From IMG/VR virus record IMGVR_UViG_3300025070_000183, positions 1 through 27,018 of that record: a stretch of 27,018 nucleotides of DNA; one strand, given 5' to 3'. Source of the DNA: a virus. Under the pieces are notes generated by a model, which saw nothing but the letters and a program-made list of their open reading frames with translations, was not told where the DNA came from and ran no database searches. Below are positions 15,580 to 22,500 of this stretch, in pieces; within the stretch, counting starts at the first letter, position 1, and the number at the start of each line of letters is the position of its first letter. Position numbers and translations under genes: made by a program.

Positions 15580-16116
15580 TTACGACCAAGCTCCTATTTT
15601 TACCCACTGATTCGTAGCCCCACCAGGGCTATACTCCTCTAATAAAACACTCCCTTGTACCCCTGAAAACTGAAACGCAACGCTTCCTACGCTTACAGCC
15701 GTGCCATCGGCAGGAAGGACGACGTTACTGAAGTTTTGATTGGCAGTGTAGTAGGAGCCTTGGTAGTAACCAAGAGTTGCTACATAGCTGATCCTATGAT
15801 CTCTCCCATTAGTAGATTTCATTGTTTCTGAAGTAGTAAACTCAATTCCATACTGAGTGTCTACCGGACTGGAGGGAGTCCATGAGCGGCTGTCCATCCA
15901 TAAAGTCGTCCCAGAAAACTGAGTACTGTATCCTCCTGGGCTGGTTAAAGAAGAATAAGCCTCTAGCTCACTGGTGCTAGTGTTTAAGTATAACGTACCA
16001 AGGGCAGGGGAACTCGGACGTTGGGCCGTGGTTCCACTTGGAATAACAAAAGAGCCTAGATTCTCAACAACTCGGCTGTCGTCTATAACTGTTGTGCTTT
16101 GAACTTTTATCGCCAT
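15580..16116 (-). CDS. Tail-associated protein, MAIKV...TTVIDDSR family, copy B
   Basis: A 178-residue paralogue of the gene at 15042-15578, with a single base between them. It shares the N-terminal module (MAIKVQSTTVIDDSR, IPSGTTAQRPSSP, LYLNTSTSELE) and the whole C-terminal beta domain (STQFSGTTLW, SWTPSSPVDTQYGIEF, HRISYVATLGYYQGSYY, GSVAFQFSGVQGSV). Differences concentrate at residues about 38-65, about 120-130 and the last 15, that is, in loops and the very C-terminus. Long identical DNA runs, for example the 29 bases starting at 15115 and again at 15653, show that the duplication is fairly recent. The likely role is an appendage tip or a lattice/decoration subunit of the tail. Confidence 0.8.
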   Translation of the reverse strand: MAIKVQSTTVIDDSRVVENLGSFVIPSGTTAQRPSSPALGTLYLNTSTSELEAYSSLTSPGGYSTQFSGTTLWMDSRSWTPSSPVDTQYGIEFTTSETMKSTNGRDHRISYVATLGYYQGSYYTANQNFSNVVLPADGTAVSVGSVAFQFSGVQGSVLLEEYSPGGATNQWVKIGAWS

Positions 16117-16124
16117 GGTGGCAC

Positions 16125-16331
16125 CTAGTTAGACGTTAGGGTCTTCCACGTAGACCCGTTGTAAAACTCTAGTTGCTGACCGCTACTTGTCCCTGTGTTA
16201 ACAAACAAAGACCCCGTATTAGGACTACTAGGTCTGGAGCCTGAAGCACCTGAAGGTATTACAATCCTAGAAAGGTTACTTAGTTTCCGGCTATCGTCTA
16301 TAACCGTTGTGCTGTTTACTTTTATAGCCAT
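16125..16331 (-). CDS. Short tail protein with only the MAIKV...TTVIDDSR module
   Basis: A 68-residue protein whose sequence (MAIKVNSTTVIDDSR, IVIPSGASGSRPSSP, SLFVNTGTSSGQQLEF, ending YNGSTWKTLTSN) matches the first 60 residues of the two downstream 178-residue paralogues and then stops. Start ATG 16331 and stop TAG 16125-16127 are clean, so it is not a truncation by frameshift visible here. The module ends with a YNGSTWKTL strand, a common closing segment of phage fibre N-terminal domains. It could be an anchor subunit that competes or co-assembles with the longer paralogues. I regard it as a real gene because of the conserved start and tight spacing. Confidence 0.78.
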   Translation of the reverse strand: MAIKVNSTTVIDDSRKLSNLSRIVIPSGASGSRPSSPNTGSLFVNTGTSSGQQLEFYNGSTWKTLTSN

Positions 16332-16349
16332 CTTCGTGAACTCCCACTA

Positions 16350-16688
16350 TTAGCTATTCCAGGGTAGGTCTGTCGTATACGACTCCGCTTGTTTTCTTTC
16401 GATCTCACTGCCGACAACAAGCTCAGAATCATTAGGCCAAACGGCTTTGATCCAGTTAATCACATCGGTTTCTGTTACACTAGAGAAGGCAACAAAATCC
16501 GCTAGGCGTGTCTCACCTGTAGTGAAAGGCATACTTGCTTCCATTATGCCCGTAACATTGTCGGTGTCGTCTACGCCTGTGCAACGCCAGTACACATTCG
16601 TAATCGCGTCAGGAAGCGTTTCCCCGTAGTTGTTCACTACATCTTCATGAACAATTTCCGTGATCGTATATGTGTACGTGATTGCCAT
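16350..16688 (-). CDS. Small tail protein, member 1 of a paralogous pair
   Basis: A 112-residue protein. The start is placed at ATG 16688 (MAITYTYTITEI), which overlaps the upstream stop (TAATG); two further upstream residues are possible but unlikely. It has an N-terminal strand MAITYTYTIT, a central YWRCTG segment, then FVAFSSVTETDVINWIKAVW and a C-terminal DLPW. The same landmarks in the same order occur in the 108-residue protein encoded just upstream, so the two are divergent paralogues. The pattern resembles a small phage protein family (I think DUF7936) usually found near tail fibre genes. Function is unknown. Confidence 0.78.
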   Translation of the reverse strand: MAITYTYTITEIVHEDVVNNYGETLPDAITNVYWRCTGVDDTDNVTGIMEASMPFTTGETRLADFVAFSSVTETDVINWIKAVWPNDSELVVGSEIERKQAESYTTDLPWNS

Positions 16689-17014
16689 TACCAAGGAACT
16701 CCGTCTTCGGTTGTTGGTGTAATCTGAGCGTTGATGTTATCCGTAATCGCCGTTTCAACGTCTGACTGGATAATCTGTCCCCAAACCCAGCCAAGAACCT
16801 GGTTTTCGGTTAGGTCTGCGTAAGGCGTGAAGTCTGGCGAAGAGGCATCATAAGTAAATGCGCATGTGCCATACTGACCGTCAGTATATGTCACCGCATC
16901 ATCGCCGCTTCCTACTGTCTCAGAACCGTCACAACGCCAATGCGCAATAATAACGCCGCCGTCGGATACTTCCCTTTCCATTGTAGGGATTGTCCAGGTA
17001 TGTGTAACTGCCAT
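16688..17014 (-). CDS. Small tail protein, member 2 of a paralogous pair
   Basis: A 108-residue protein: MAVTHTWTIPTMEREVSDGGVIIAHWRCDG, then an acidic linker, then FTPYADLTENQVLGWVWGQI and a C-terminal DGVPW. It aligns with the next gene at the N-terminal strand, the WRC motif, the (V)LGW / INW helix and the terminal PW. It is separated from the S74 fibre gene upstream by 2 nt and overlaps the next gene by one base. Probably a small structural or chaperone-type protein accompanying the fibre (context only). Confidence 0.78.
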   Translation of the reverse strand: MAVTHTWTIPTMEREVSDGGVIIAHWRCDGSETVGSGDDAVTYTDGQYGTCAFTYDASSPDFTPYADLTENQVLGWVWGQIIQSDVETAITDNINAQITPTTEDGVPW

Positions 17015-17016
17015 AA

Positions 17017-19179
17017 TTAATCTCCTAACTTGGCTTTTAGCTCGTCAATCTGAGCCTGTTGTTCTTTGATTGCTTCGATTAGCACCCCGACAAGGTTGCC
17101 ATACTTGACCGATTTAATGCCTTGGTCATCTGTGCTAACGACATCTGGCACAATCGCTTCTACTTCTTGAGCGATTACACCGACCTCTGAGTTGCCGCTT
17201 TCAATCCAATCATATGAGACACCACGCATTGCTTTCACTGCATCCAGTGAGCCTGTCAGTGTCTCTACGTTGGTCTTTAAGGTAGCGTCTGAGGTGGTGT
17301 TGAAGTTGGCTGCGTTTACTGTGCCGTAGAAGTGTGCGTCTTTAAATTTTGCTGCTGTTGTGCCAACATCAATAGTATTACTTGCTGTGGCCCCAGTAGT
17401 AACGACTGTTGGATACAAAGCTGGAGCTGAATCAAGAAATCTAATACCAACTGACCCCTGACCAATCATTAAGTCACCGCCAGTAACCCCAATACTTCCC
17501 ACAGTGGTTCCGTCTTTTTCAAACTGAATATGATTACCATCATTTGTCAAACGGTTCATAACTGAGCAAGTGCCACCATCGACAGTAAAGTCACCCCGAC
17601 CAACCGACTTTAATCTGGCACCCGCTACAGTTGTTGATGCACTTGTAGTGCCCACTAGCAAGTTACCGCTGTTATCGATGCGCATGCGTTCTGTGTTGTT
17701 TGTTCCAAAACGAAAAGCTGTGTTTTCTCTATTGAAGAAATAAACATCTGACGCAGACATCCCCAAAACCACGCCATCACTACCCGTTGACCCAACTGCT
17801 GTGTTACTTAGCTGCAATATATTAGATGAAGAACCCCCATCAATATGCATTTTTGCCTGAGGTGAACTCGTCCCAATGCCAACATTACCAGAGCTGTCGA
17901 TGCGCATACGTTCAACATTGCCAGTTAGAAACTGCATCGCATTTGATGCGTCTTTATTCGTAATATTTGGGCTAAATCCACTGTCATTTGTAAGGTAAAT
18001 TCTACTGCCCTGACTTACAGCTATGTTCCCGTTCACATCTAACTTATGGCTCGGTGAGCTATCATTAATCCCAACATTACCGCTGCTGTCGATGCGCATG
18101 CGTTCTGTGTTAGATGTCCCCAATGCCAATATGCCGGTCGATGGACTTATCAACGAAACACCAGCTGTTAAATTGATTGAAAGATCGGCAGAGGTTGTGT
18201 TCGTAAATGATGCGATTGAACCACCAGCCGAGTCCGAAACTTGAAACTTATTGCTTGGATTTGTAACCCCAATCCCAACATTACCGCTGCTGTCGATGCG
18301 CATGCGTTCTGTATCAGCGGTCTTAAAGCGCATGTAGTTAGAAGTATGGTCGTAACCAATTTGACCTACATTCGCGTCAGTGTTGTCACCAAAGTTAACA
18401 AACGAACCTCCCGCCGTCGTACCTTGAATGTTAACAACCGCCTCTGCATTTCCTGTAACCAACAAGTTGCCCGTTACATCGGCTCCGGTGCTGCTTGTGG
18501 CGAGTTTCTTGCTGTTGTCGTAGTAGAGATCGACTGACCCTTGAGGATTGAACACGGCAAGCGTCTCATTATTATCTTCGTCTTTAATTTGAACTTCTGT
18601 ACCGTGAATACGCATCACGCCAGTATTGTTCTTAATATAACTATTAGACCCATCGTGGTAAATCTGTAGGTCATTACCCGCACCAAACTGCGCCTTGACA
18701 CTATCGCCATGGTTGAGGTTGCCAGTCATAGTACCGCCACTTAGCGGCAGGTAGTCTTCAGGGTCAAAACCCGCACTTAGTTCTACAACCTCGGCACCAG
18801 ATCCCGCACCGTCACAGTACACAATCGCACTTGCACCATTCGCAATCGTAATGTTGCCGCCCGTACCCTGCGTTAGAATCACACTCTGACCAGAGTTGTT
18901 CTGCACAAAATACAAATGCTCTACGTCATTAGGCGTAATCGTCACCGTATTGGTGCCGCTCGGCGTACCCCCAAATACCAACACACGGAAATGACCATCC
19001 GAAAGAGACCCATCCGATGTCGTAAGAGTATGGGTGGTTCCCGATAACGTAATGTCACCAACACCATTGACCAATCGATCAATGATCTGAAGGTTTGTGT
19101 TTGTTGTATCACCCCACGTACCAGACTGTTCGCCTGTCGTGATCAGTTCGATACCACTGTTTGAGTATGTACTAGCCAT
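17017..19179 (-). CDS. Tail fibre with C-terminal self-cleaving S74 chaperone domain
   Basis: A 720-residue fibre. The N-terminus (about 1-140: MASTYSNSGIELITTGEQSGTWGDTTN) is a beta-rich attachment domain. DYLPLSGGTMTGNL at about 145 is the usual fibre-shaft linker. Residues about 170-530 contain four ERMRID(S/N)SGN(V/L) repeats, 64-74 residues apart. The C-terminus is a Peptidase_S74 intramolecular chaperone: TSDATLKTNVETL, YDWIESGNSEVGVIAQEVEAI, VKYGNLVGVLIEAIKEQQAQIDELKAKL. In this family the chaperone assists trimer folding, then cuts itself off using a Ser-Lys dyad. Ser630 and Lys635 have the expected spacing (as in MYRF S587/K592), so release of about 90 residues ending in a coiled coil is predicted. 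The likely role is host recognition. Confidence 0.93.
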   Translation of the reverse strand: MASTYSNSGIELITTGEQSGTWGDTTNTNLQIIDRLVNGVGDITLSGTTHTLTTSDGSLSDGHFRVLVFGGTPSGTNTVTITPNDVEHLYFVQNNSGQSVILTQGTGGNITIANGASAIVYCDGAGSGAEVVELSAGFDPEDYLPLSGGTMTGNLNHGDSVKAQFGAGNDLQIYHDGSNSYIKNNTGVMRIHGTEVQIKDEDNNETLAVFNPQGSVDLYYDNSKKLATSSTGADVTGNLLVTGNAEAVVNIQGTTAGGSFVNFGDNTDANVGQIGYDHTSNYMRFKTADTERMRIDSSGNVGIGVTNPSNKFQVSDSAGGSIASFTNTTSADLSINLTAGVSLISPSTGILALGTSNTERMRIDSSGNVGINDSSPSHKLDVNGNIAVSQGSRIYLTNDSGFSPNITNKDASNAMQFLTGNVERMRIDSSGNVGIGTSSPQAKMHIDGGSSSNILQLSNTAVGSTGSDGVVLGMSASDVYFFNRENTAFRFGTNNTERMRIDNSGNLLVGTTSASTTVAGARLKSVGRGDFTVDGGTCSVMNRLTNDGNHIQFEKDGTTVGSIGVTGGDLMIGQGSVGIRFLDSAPALYPTVVTTGATASNTIDVGTTAAKFKDAHFYGTVNAANFNTTSDATLKTNVETLTGSLDAVKAMRGVSYDWIESGNSEVGVIAQEVEAIVPDVVSTDDQGIKSVKYGNLVGVLIEAIKEQQAQIDELKAKLGD
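17651..18312 (-). repeat. Four ERMRIDSSGNVGI repeats in the fibre gene
   Basis: Four copies of a 13-14 residue unit have their Glu codons at 18307, 18103, 17911 and 17689 (lowest coordinate), spaced 204, 192 and 222 bp, all multiples of three. At DNA level 18071-18108 and 18275-18312 are identical over 38 bases; the other two copies are diverged. Each unit is followed by a variable segment such as GVTNPSNKFQV or GTSSPQAKMHI. This is the usual beta-strand repeat of S74 fibre shafts and a target for homologous recombination between fibres. Confidence 0.9.
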
Positions 19180-19188
19180 TTATTTAAC

Positions 19189-20124
19189 CTATGCCGCAAT
19201 CTCTGTCCAAGTTGTGCCAGGACTCGGTGTTACCTCAGTATAGCTTGTTCCAGGGTTTGGCACAATCCTTCCCCAAACAAGAACTTGACCCACGCCACCT
19301 GTAGCCTCCAAGCCAGTAACTGGGACATTAGCACCACCACTAATCGTGACATCACCAACTTCGCCAGTACCCTCAACGCCCGTGACGTCTACATTAGTGC
19401 GTATAATGATTGAAACGCTGCCGACGTTACCAGTCGCTTCCAGACCTGTTGTCGGTACAGTCGCGCCTGCCGACACAGATGCATCACCCACGCCACCTGT
19501 GCCTTCAACACCCGTGACGTTTACCGTGACCCCTGTGCCTTCGATGACCGTGACGCTGCCGACGTTGCCTACCGCAACGACCTCGGTTACATCTACAACC
19601 GCTGCTGCTGCAACTGTGACATCGCCAACACCACCAGTGGCTTCAACACCCGTGACACTAACATCCGCTGCCGCTGCAACTGTGACATCGCCAACACCGC
19701 CAGTGGCTTCAACACCTGTTACGTCTACAACCGCCGCTGCCGCAATCGTAACACTACCAACACCACCAGTAGCATCTAAACCAGTGACTGGGATTTCCGC
19801 TGCGCCAGTGATCGTTACATCACCAACACCGCCCGTAGCCTCAACACCTGTTACATCGACATCCGCTGCGGCGGTAGCTGTAGCAGTACCAACCTCTCCT
19901 GTGGCTTCAACACCTGTTACGGTAACATTGGCTATACCAGTGACTGTGACGCTGCCAACACCACCAGTACTCTCAATTCCAGTTGGGCTAACGACAGCTT
20001 CCGCAATAACAGTAACACTGCCGACGCCACCTGTGGCCTCGACACCTGTTACGTCTACGTTAATTCCTGTCGGGACACCCCATTCACCAGAGGACCAGGT
20101 GTCGCGACCCCAACCAGCAGCCAC
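19189..20124 (-). CDS. Virion protein made of twelve 22-residue TGVEATGGVGDVTV repeats
   Basis: A 311-residue protein. The N-terminus GWGRDTWSSGEWG is a motif I associate with phage tail proteins. Residues 23 to about 288 are twelve tandem copies of a 22-residue unit (consensus VDVTGVEATGGVGDVTVAAAA); the eighth copy has two extra residues. The C-terminus PNPGTSYTEVTPSPGTTWTEI is a short strand tail. The alternating Val/Thr and Gly pattern predicts a regular beta structure, perhaps a solenoid or elongated stalk. The start is a GTG at 20124; an ATG is not available, and the ribosome site is weak (GAGTAAG). Its place between the fibre and a small structural protein suggests a tail spike shaft or adhesin-like appendage. 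No enzymatic residues were noticed. Confidence 0.85.
   Translation of the reverse strand: MAAGWGRDTWSSGEWGVPTGINVDVTGVEATGGVGSVTVIAEAVVSPTGIESTGGVGSVTVTGIANVTVTGVEATGEVGTATATAAADVDVTGVEATGGVGDVTITGAAEIPVTGLDATGGVGSVTIAAAAVVDVTGVEATGGVGDVTVAAAADVSVTGVEATGGVGDVTVAAAAVVDVTEVVAVGNVGSVTVIEGTGVTVNVTGVEGTGGVGDASVSAGATVPTTGLEATGNVGSVSIIIRTNVDVTGVEGTGEVGDVTISGGANVPVTGLEATGGVGQVLVWGRIVPNPGTSYTEVTPSPGTTWTEIAA
19261..20058 (-). repeat. Twelve-copy 66-bp in-frame tandem repeat
   Basis: The stretch codes for twelve 22-codon units, so the DNA has a 66-bp period broken only by a 6-bp addition in unit 8. Units 6 and 7 are the most alike (TGVEATGGVGDVTVAAAA in both), pointing to recent expansion there. The DNA is diverged at third positions in most units, so the array is old or selected at protein level. 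Confidence 0.9.
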
Positions 20125-20137
20125 AGAACTTACTCAG

Positions 20138-20584
20138 TTACGCGATACGAATGATAGCGTTTGTTGCGTCCGCAGTTGGAAATACGATTTGGAAGTCGCC
20201 AGCCGTAGATGTTTTATCCGCACCAAAGTCTAGAACAACAACCGTATCTGTTGTGCCTGTACCAGAACCAGTCGTTGTGTTGTAGATCAACGCACCACGA
20301 GCCGTAATGGTCGCAGATGAAAAGGTAAGATCCGCAAAATCAGTGAACGCTGTTGTACCAGAAGTTGTTGGAGTTACGTTTGTTAACGTACCACCACCCG
20401 CTGTGTATCCTGTCCCAGTAACTTCGTTTGTTGTTGTATAGTCTGTTGTAGACGCATCAAACGACGCACTGTTGGTGTATAGTGCCAACTTAAGTGTATC
20501 ACCAGTTGACGCTGTGAAGTCATGCTGTGCCTGAAGCAGTTCCTGCTTGAAAGACGTACACATGTAGTTTCCGCTGAAAGCCAT
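20138..20584 (-). CDS. Conserved small virion protein (MAFSGNYMCTSFKQELL type)
   Basis: A 148-residue protein starting at ATG 20584, preceded by a strong AAGGAGA that lies within the end of the upstream gene (1 nt gap). The pattern MAFSGNYMCTSFKQELLQAQHDF, LKLALYTNSASFDASTTDY, VTGTGYTAGGGTL, then TITARGALIYNTT and VVLDFGADK matches a small structural protein that recurs in marine phage contigs next to adaptor genes. It is beta-rich and has no transmembrane segment. Its place between adaptor genes and tail appendages suggests a tail or neck component. No precise function is known to me. Confidence 0.8.
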   Translation of the reverse strand: MAFSGNYMCTSFKQELLQAQHDFTASTGDTLKLALYTNSASFDASTTDYTTTNEVTGTGYTAGGGTLTNVTPTTSGTTAFTDFADLTFSSATITARGALIYNTTTGSGTGTTDTVVVLDFGADKTSTAGDFQIVFPTADATNAIIRIA

Positions 20585-20585
20585 T

Positions 20586-20882
20586 TTAAAGTCTCCTTAT
20601 TAGTTCAGCCAGTTCGGGATGTCCCGCATCATTAAGCGCATTATACACTGTTGTGCGGTCGCTGCGAATAGCCTGTCGCATATAATATGCAACCAGCTTT
20701 TCGATGTGCTTTGAAAAAGCACGAGCTTGGTCCCGTATGCCAGGATGGGCACTATCGGAAACCGAAATCACTTTTTCTACGCATTGCTGCGCTAGTTCTT
20801 CAGGAGTAAAGCCACGGTTCTCTGTGGTGCGAACACCTACAATCGGCTCATCTTTCGGAACACTTACTTCAAACTCAAACAT
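20586..20882 (-). CDS. Small helical hypothetical protein
   Basis: A 98-residue protein, mostly helical after a short strand N-terminus (MFEFEVSVPKDEPIVGVRTTE): FTPEELAQQCVEKVISVSDS, IRDQARAFSKHIEKLVAYYMRQAIRSDR, YNALNDAGHPELAELIRRL. The start overlaps the upstream stop (TAATG). The size and helical character recall small assembly proteins encoded beside adaptors, but no family is recognised. Its tail carries the ribosome site of the following gene. Confidence 0.78.
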   Translation of the reverse strand: MFEFEVSVPKDEPIVGVRTTENRGFTPEELAQQCVEKVISVSDSAHPGIRDQARAFSKHIEKLVAYYMRQAIRSDRTTVYNALNDAGHPELAELIRRL

Positions 20883-21532
20883 TATTGTTTAGCCCTTATA
20901 ACCATACCAGTGCGATACTGATCTGTTGTTTCTTTCGCTTCACCTAGCATCTTAACACCAAGTATGGATTCTTGGAAACGAGAGTTATACATAGCCATAA
21001 CGTCTTGTTCCCCCTTCATGTAAATGTAGGCTTCGATCAACGAACCATACAACATAGCCATCTCTGCGTTCTCACTAAGCCACGTTGTTCCGCTGTCTGC
21101 GCCAGCCGTCAAACTTGCAGGGCGATACAAATAGTGCAACTCCGCTGTATAAGCTGCATCAGGAGTCGGCCCTAAGATAAAGTTATCCACATCAAACTGT
21201 GCATAGTATTTTGGCGCACCTGTTGTGGTAGCATCTGGCGTGTACGTTTGAATAAACGAAGCGTCTTTAAAGTCTATAAAAAACTTATCACCGTCCGTAC
21301 CCTCTAGGCTAAGAGAAAAAGGAGCCAAGAAGTCACTAGGACAAGCTAAGTACTTATTAGAAGCAGTTGTCGCCGCTGTAGCATTCTTGCGAAACAAACT
21401 AAGTTGGACGTTTTTTAGAATACGTTCTTCCGCCTGACGAATAAACAGGGGAAGGTTAGTGACAAAAGATGTCTCCGAGTTTTCTGTGTAGTCCTGAATA
21501 GCTTGTTTTAGCTCTGCATATGTAAAACTCAT
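20882..21532 (-). CDS. SU10-type phage adaptor protein (head-tail connector)
   Basis: A 216-residue protein. It has an N-terminal helical part MSFTYAELKQAIQDY, then FVTNLPLFIRQAEERILKNV, a beta domain with KYLACPSDFLAPFSL, GAPKYYAQFDVDNFILGPTPDAAYTAELHYLYRPASL, and a C-terminal helical part TTWLSENAEMAMLYGSLIEAYIYMKGE followed by YNSRFQESI. This is the layout of the phage adaptor family (SU10-like) that docks under the portal. It is linked to the upstream gene by a TAATG/ATGA style overlap. Fold assignment is moderately strong from the P-x-Y-Y...L.P.P pattern. Confidence 0.8.
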   Translation of the reverse strand: MSFTYAELKQAIQDYTENSETSFVTNLPLFIRQAEERILKNVQLSLFRKNATAATTASNKYLACPSDFLAPFSLSLEGTDGDKFFIDFKDASFIQTYTPDATTTGAPKYYAQFDVDNFILGPTPDAAYTAELHYLYRPASLTAGADSGTTWLSENAEMAMLYGSLIEAYIYMKGEQDVMAMYNSRFQESILGVKMLGEAKETTDQYRTGMVIRAKQ

Positions 21533-21831
21533 GACGTACTCACCGTAACTGTTCCAACCTGGCCTACCCCACGAGGGCTAGTCAAGTTTGGGTTTTCTAC
21601 CAACGGAACACCGACATACGCTTGAACCGTTTCTTTTGTGTCTGGGCGTGGATTTCTCAACGCCTGGGGGTCTGGATACGCCTTTGGCGGAAACAACTGC
21701 GGATGCTTGGGTTCAAACTCATCTGGACCGACCTTGGCTCCCGTCCACTCCACCTTCATCTCACGAAGACGGTAACGGCGACCTGACCGATCCGATATAC
21801 CCCAAGCATTTTTTCCGCTAGCGTATGCCAT
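21529..21831 (-). CDS. Small structural protein with GTVTVSTS tail
   Basis: A 100-residue protein: a basic N-terminus (KNAWGISDRSGRRYRLREMKVEWTG), a Pro-rich middle (PKHPQLFPPKAYPDPQALRNPRPD), and a strand-like end VGVPLVENPNLTSPRGVGQVGTVTVSTS. The combination is familiar from marine phage structural operons but has no assigned role that I know. Both ends overlap neighbours (TAATG at 21831, ATGA at 21529-21532). The Pro-rich, extended composition would suit a linker or clamp between connector rings. Confidence 0.78.
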   Translation of the reverse strand: MAYASGKNAWGISDRSGRRYRLREMKVEWTGAKVGPDEFEPKHPQLFPPKAYPDPQALRNPRPDTKETVQAYVGVPLVENPNLTSPRGVGQVGTVTVSTS

Positions 21832-22496
21832 TAAACCCTCAAGTAACTCAAGCTAGGCTGTAGCTTTAATGGTGTTCGACCTTCGTCTTCGTCCGCTGCA
21901 CGTTGGAACTCTTCCTCATACACAGACTTCAAAAGCTGTACACGCTCTGGCGCACGTTTCATCGCCATGTAGTAAGCTAGTCCAGCCACCATACAAGGAT
22001 AGAAACGAAAAGGCATATCAGTAGTATTAACCAAAGTATCTGCATCCTCGATCCTCCGAACATAGTAGTAAATCAACTGATCGGTAGAGTTTTCTGGAAC
22101 TGACCAAAGATTAATCACCGGATCAATCTGACGATCAAAGTAGTACTGACTTGGGCGGCCCTGCGTAGTTTTGTTCGGCAACGTAGCGTATTCACCACGG
22201 CTGATCCGCTCGACCTCATAGTCTGTACCGCTCCGGCGAAGCGTAACCTCCAACAGATCCACAACATCATCGGTCAGAGTTTCCTGTGCTTGACCTGCCG
22301 TCAGGGTGATTGTCCCCTGCTTAACAGTCCAAAGGTTCAAACCACGGTTTGCCCAGTCCGCGAACATCAGGTTCAATGACCGACGCGCTGTTCGAGCATC
22401 GTAGCCCGTGCGAACTTCGAGGCCACAGCGTTCATACGCTTCCTCGATGATCTCACCTACGTCTAAGTTAAAGTCTCTTGAACCTGAAGTTGTCAT
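21831..22496 (-). CDS. P22 gp4-like tail accessory / head-tail connector protein
   Basis: A 221-residue protein. It opens with FNLDVGEIIEEAYERCGLEVRTGYDARTARRSLNLMFADWANRGLNLW, a block I recognise from phage proteins annotated as gp4-like head-to-tail connectors. A beta part with GRPSQYYFDRQIDPVINLWSVPEN and YYYVRRIED follows, then helices (FRFYPCMVAGLAYYMAMKRAPERVQLLKSVYEEEFQRA). The overall layout resembles the SU10-type adaptor encoded two genes later, so both may be adaptor-fold rings. Start ATG 22496 lies 4 nt after the upstream gene. It should act at the base of the portal. Confidence 0.8.
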   Translation of the reverse strand: MTTSGSRDFNLDVGEIIEEAYERCGLEVRTGYDARTARRSLNLMFADWANRGLNLWTVKQGTITLTAGQAQETLTDDVVDLLEVTLRRSGTDYEVERISRGEYATLPNKTTQGRPSQYYFDRQIDPVINLWSVPENSTDQLIYYYVRRIEDADTLVNTTDMPFRFYPCMVAGLAYYMAMKRAPERVQLLKSVYEEEFQRAADEDEGRTPLKLQPSLSYLRV

Positions 22497-22500
22497 GGTT

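Larger units (their letters stand above)
15042..16116 (-). repeat. Tandem gene duplication, 538-bp offset
   Basis: Two adjacent 537-bp genes plus one spacer base form a tandem duplication with a period of 538 bp. Identical DNA blocks recur at exactly this offset: 15115-15143 and 15653-15681, and the CTCAATTCCATACTG block near 15303 and 15841. Protein similarity extends over the full length. Confidence 0.85.

Noticed and set aside
15042-16116. Diversity-generating retroelement acting on the duplicated tail genes
   Set aside because: No reverse transcriptase, template repeat or adenine-biased variable block is visible; the differences fit an ordinary tandem duplication with divergence.
19261-20058. 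CRISPR-like or non-coding repeat array
   Set aside because: The 66-bp period is in frame with an intact protein, copies are diverged at third positions and there are no unique spacers.
19346-20233. 295-codon plus-strand reading frame opposite the repeat protein
   Set aside because: Its Thr/Pro/Ser/Val repeats are the antisense image of the 22-residue repeats; there is no ribosome site and it crosses two well-supported minus-strand genes.
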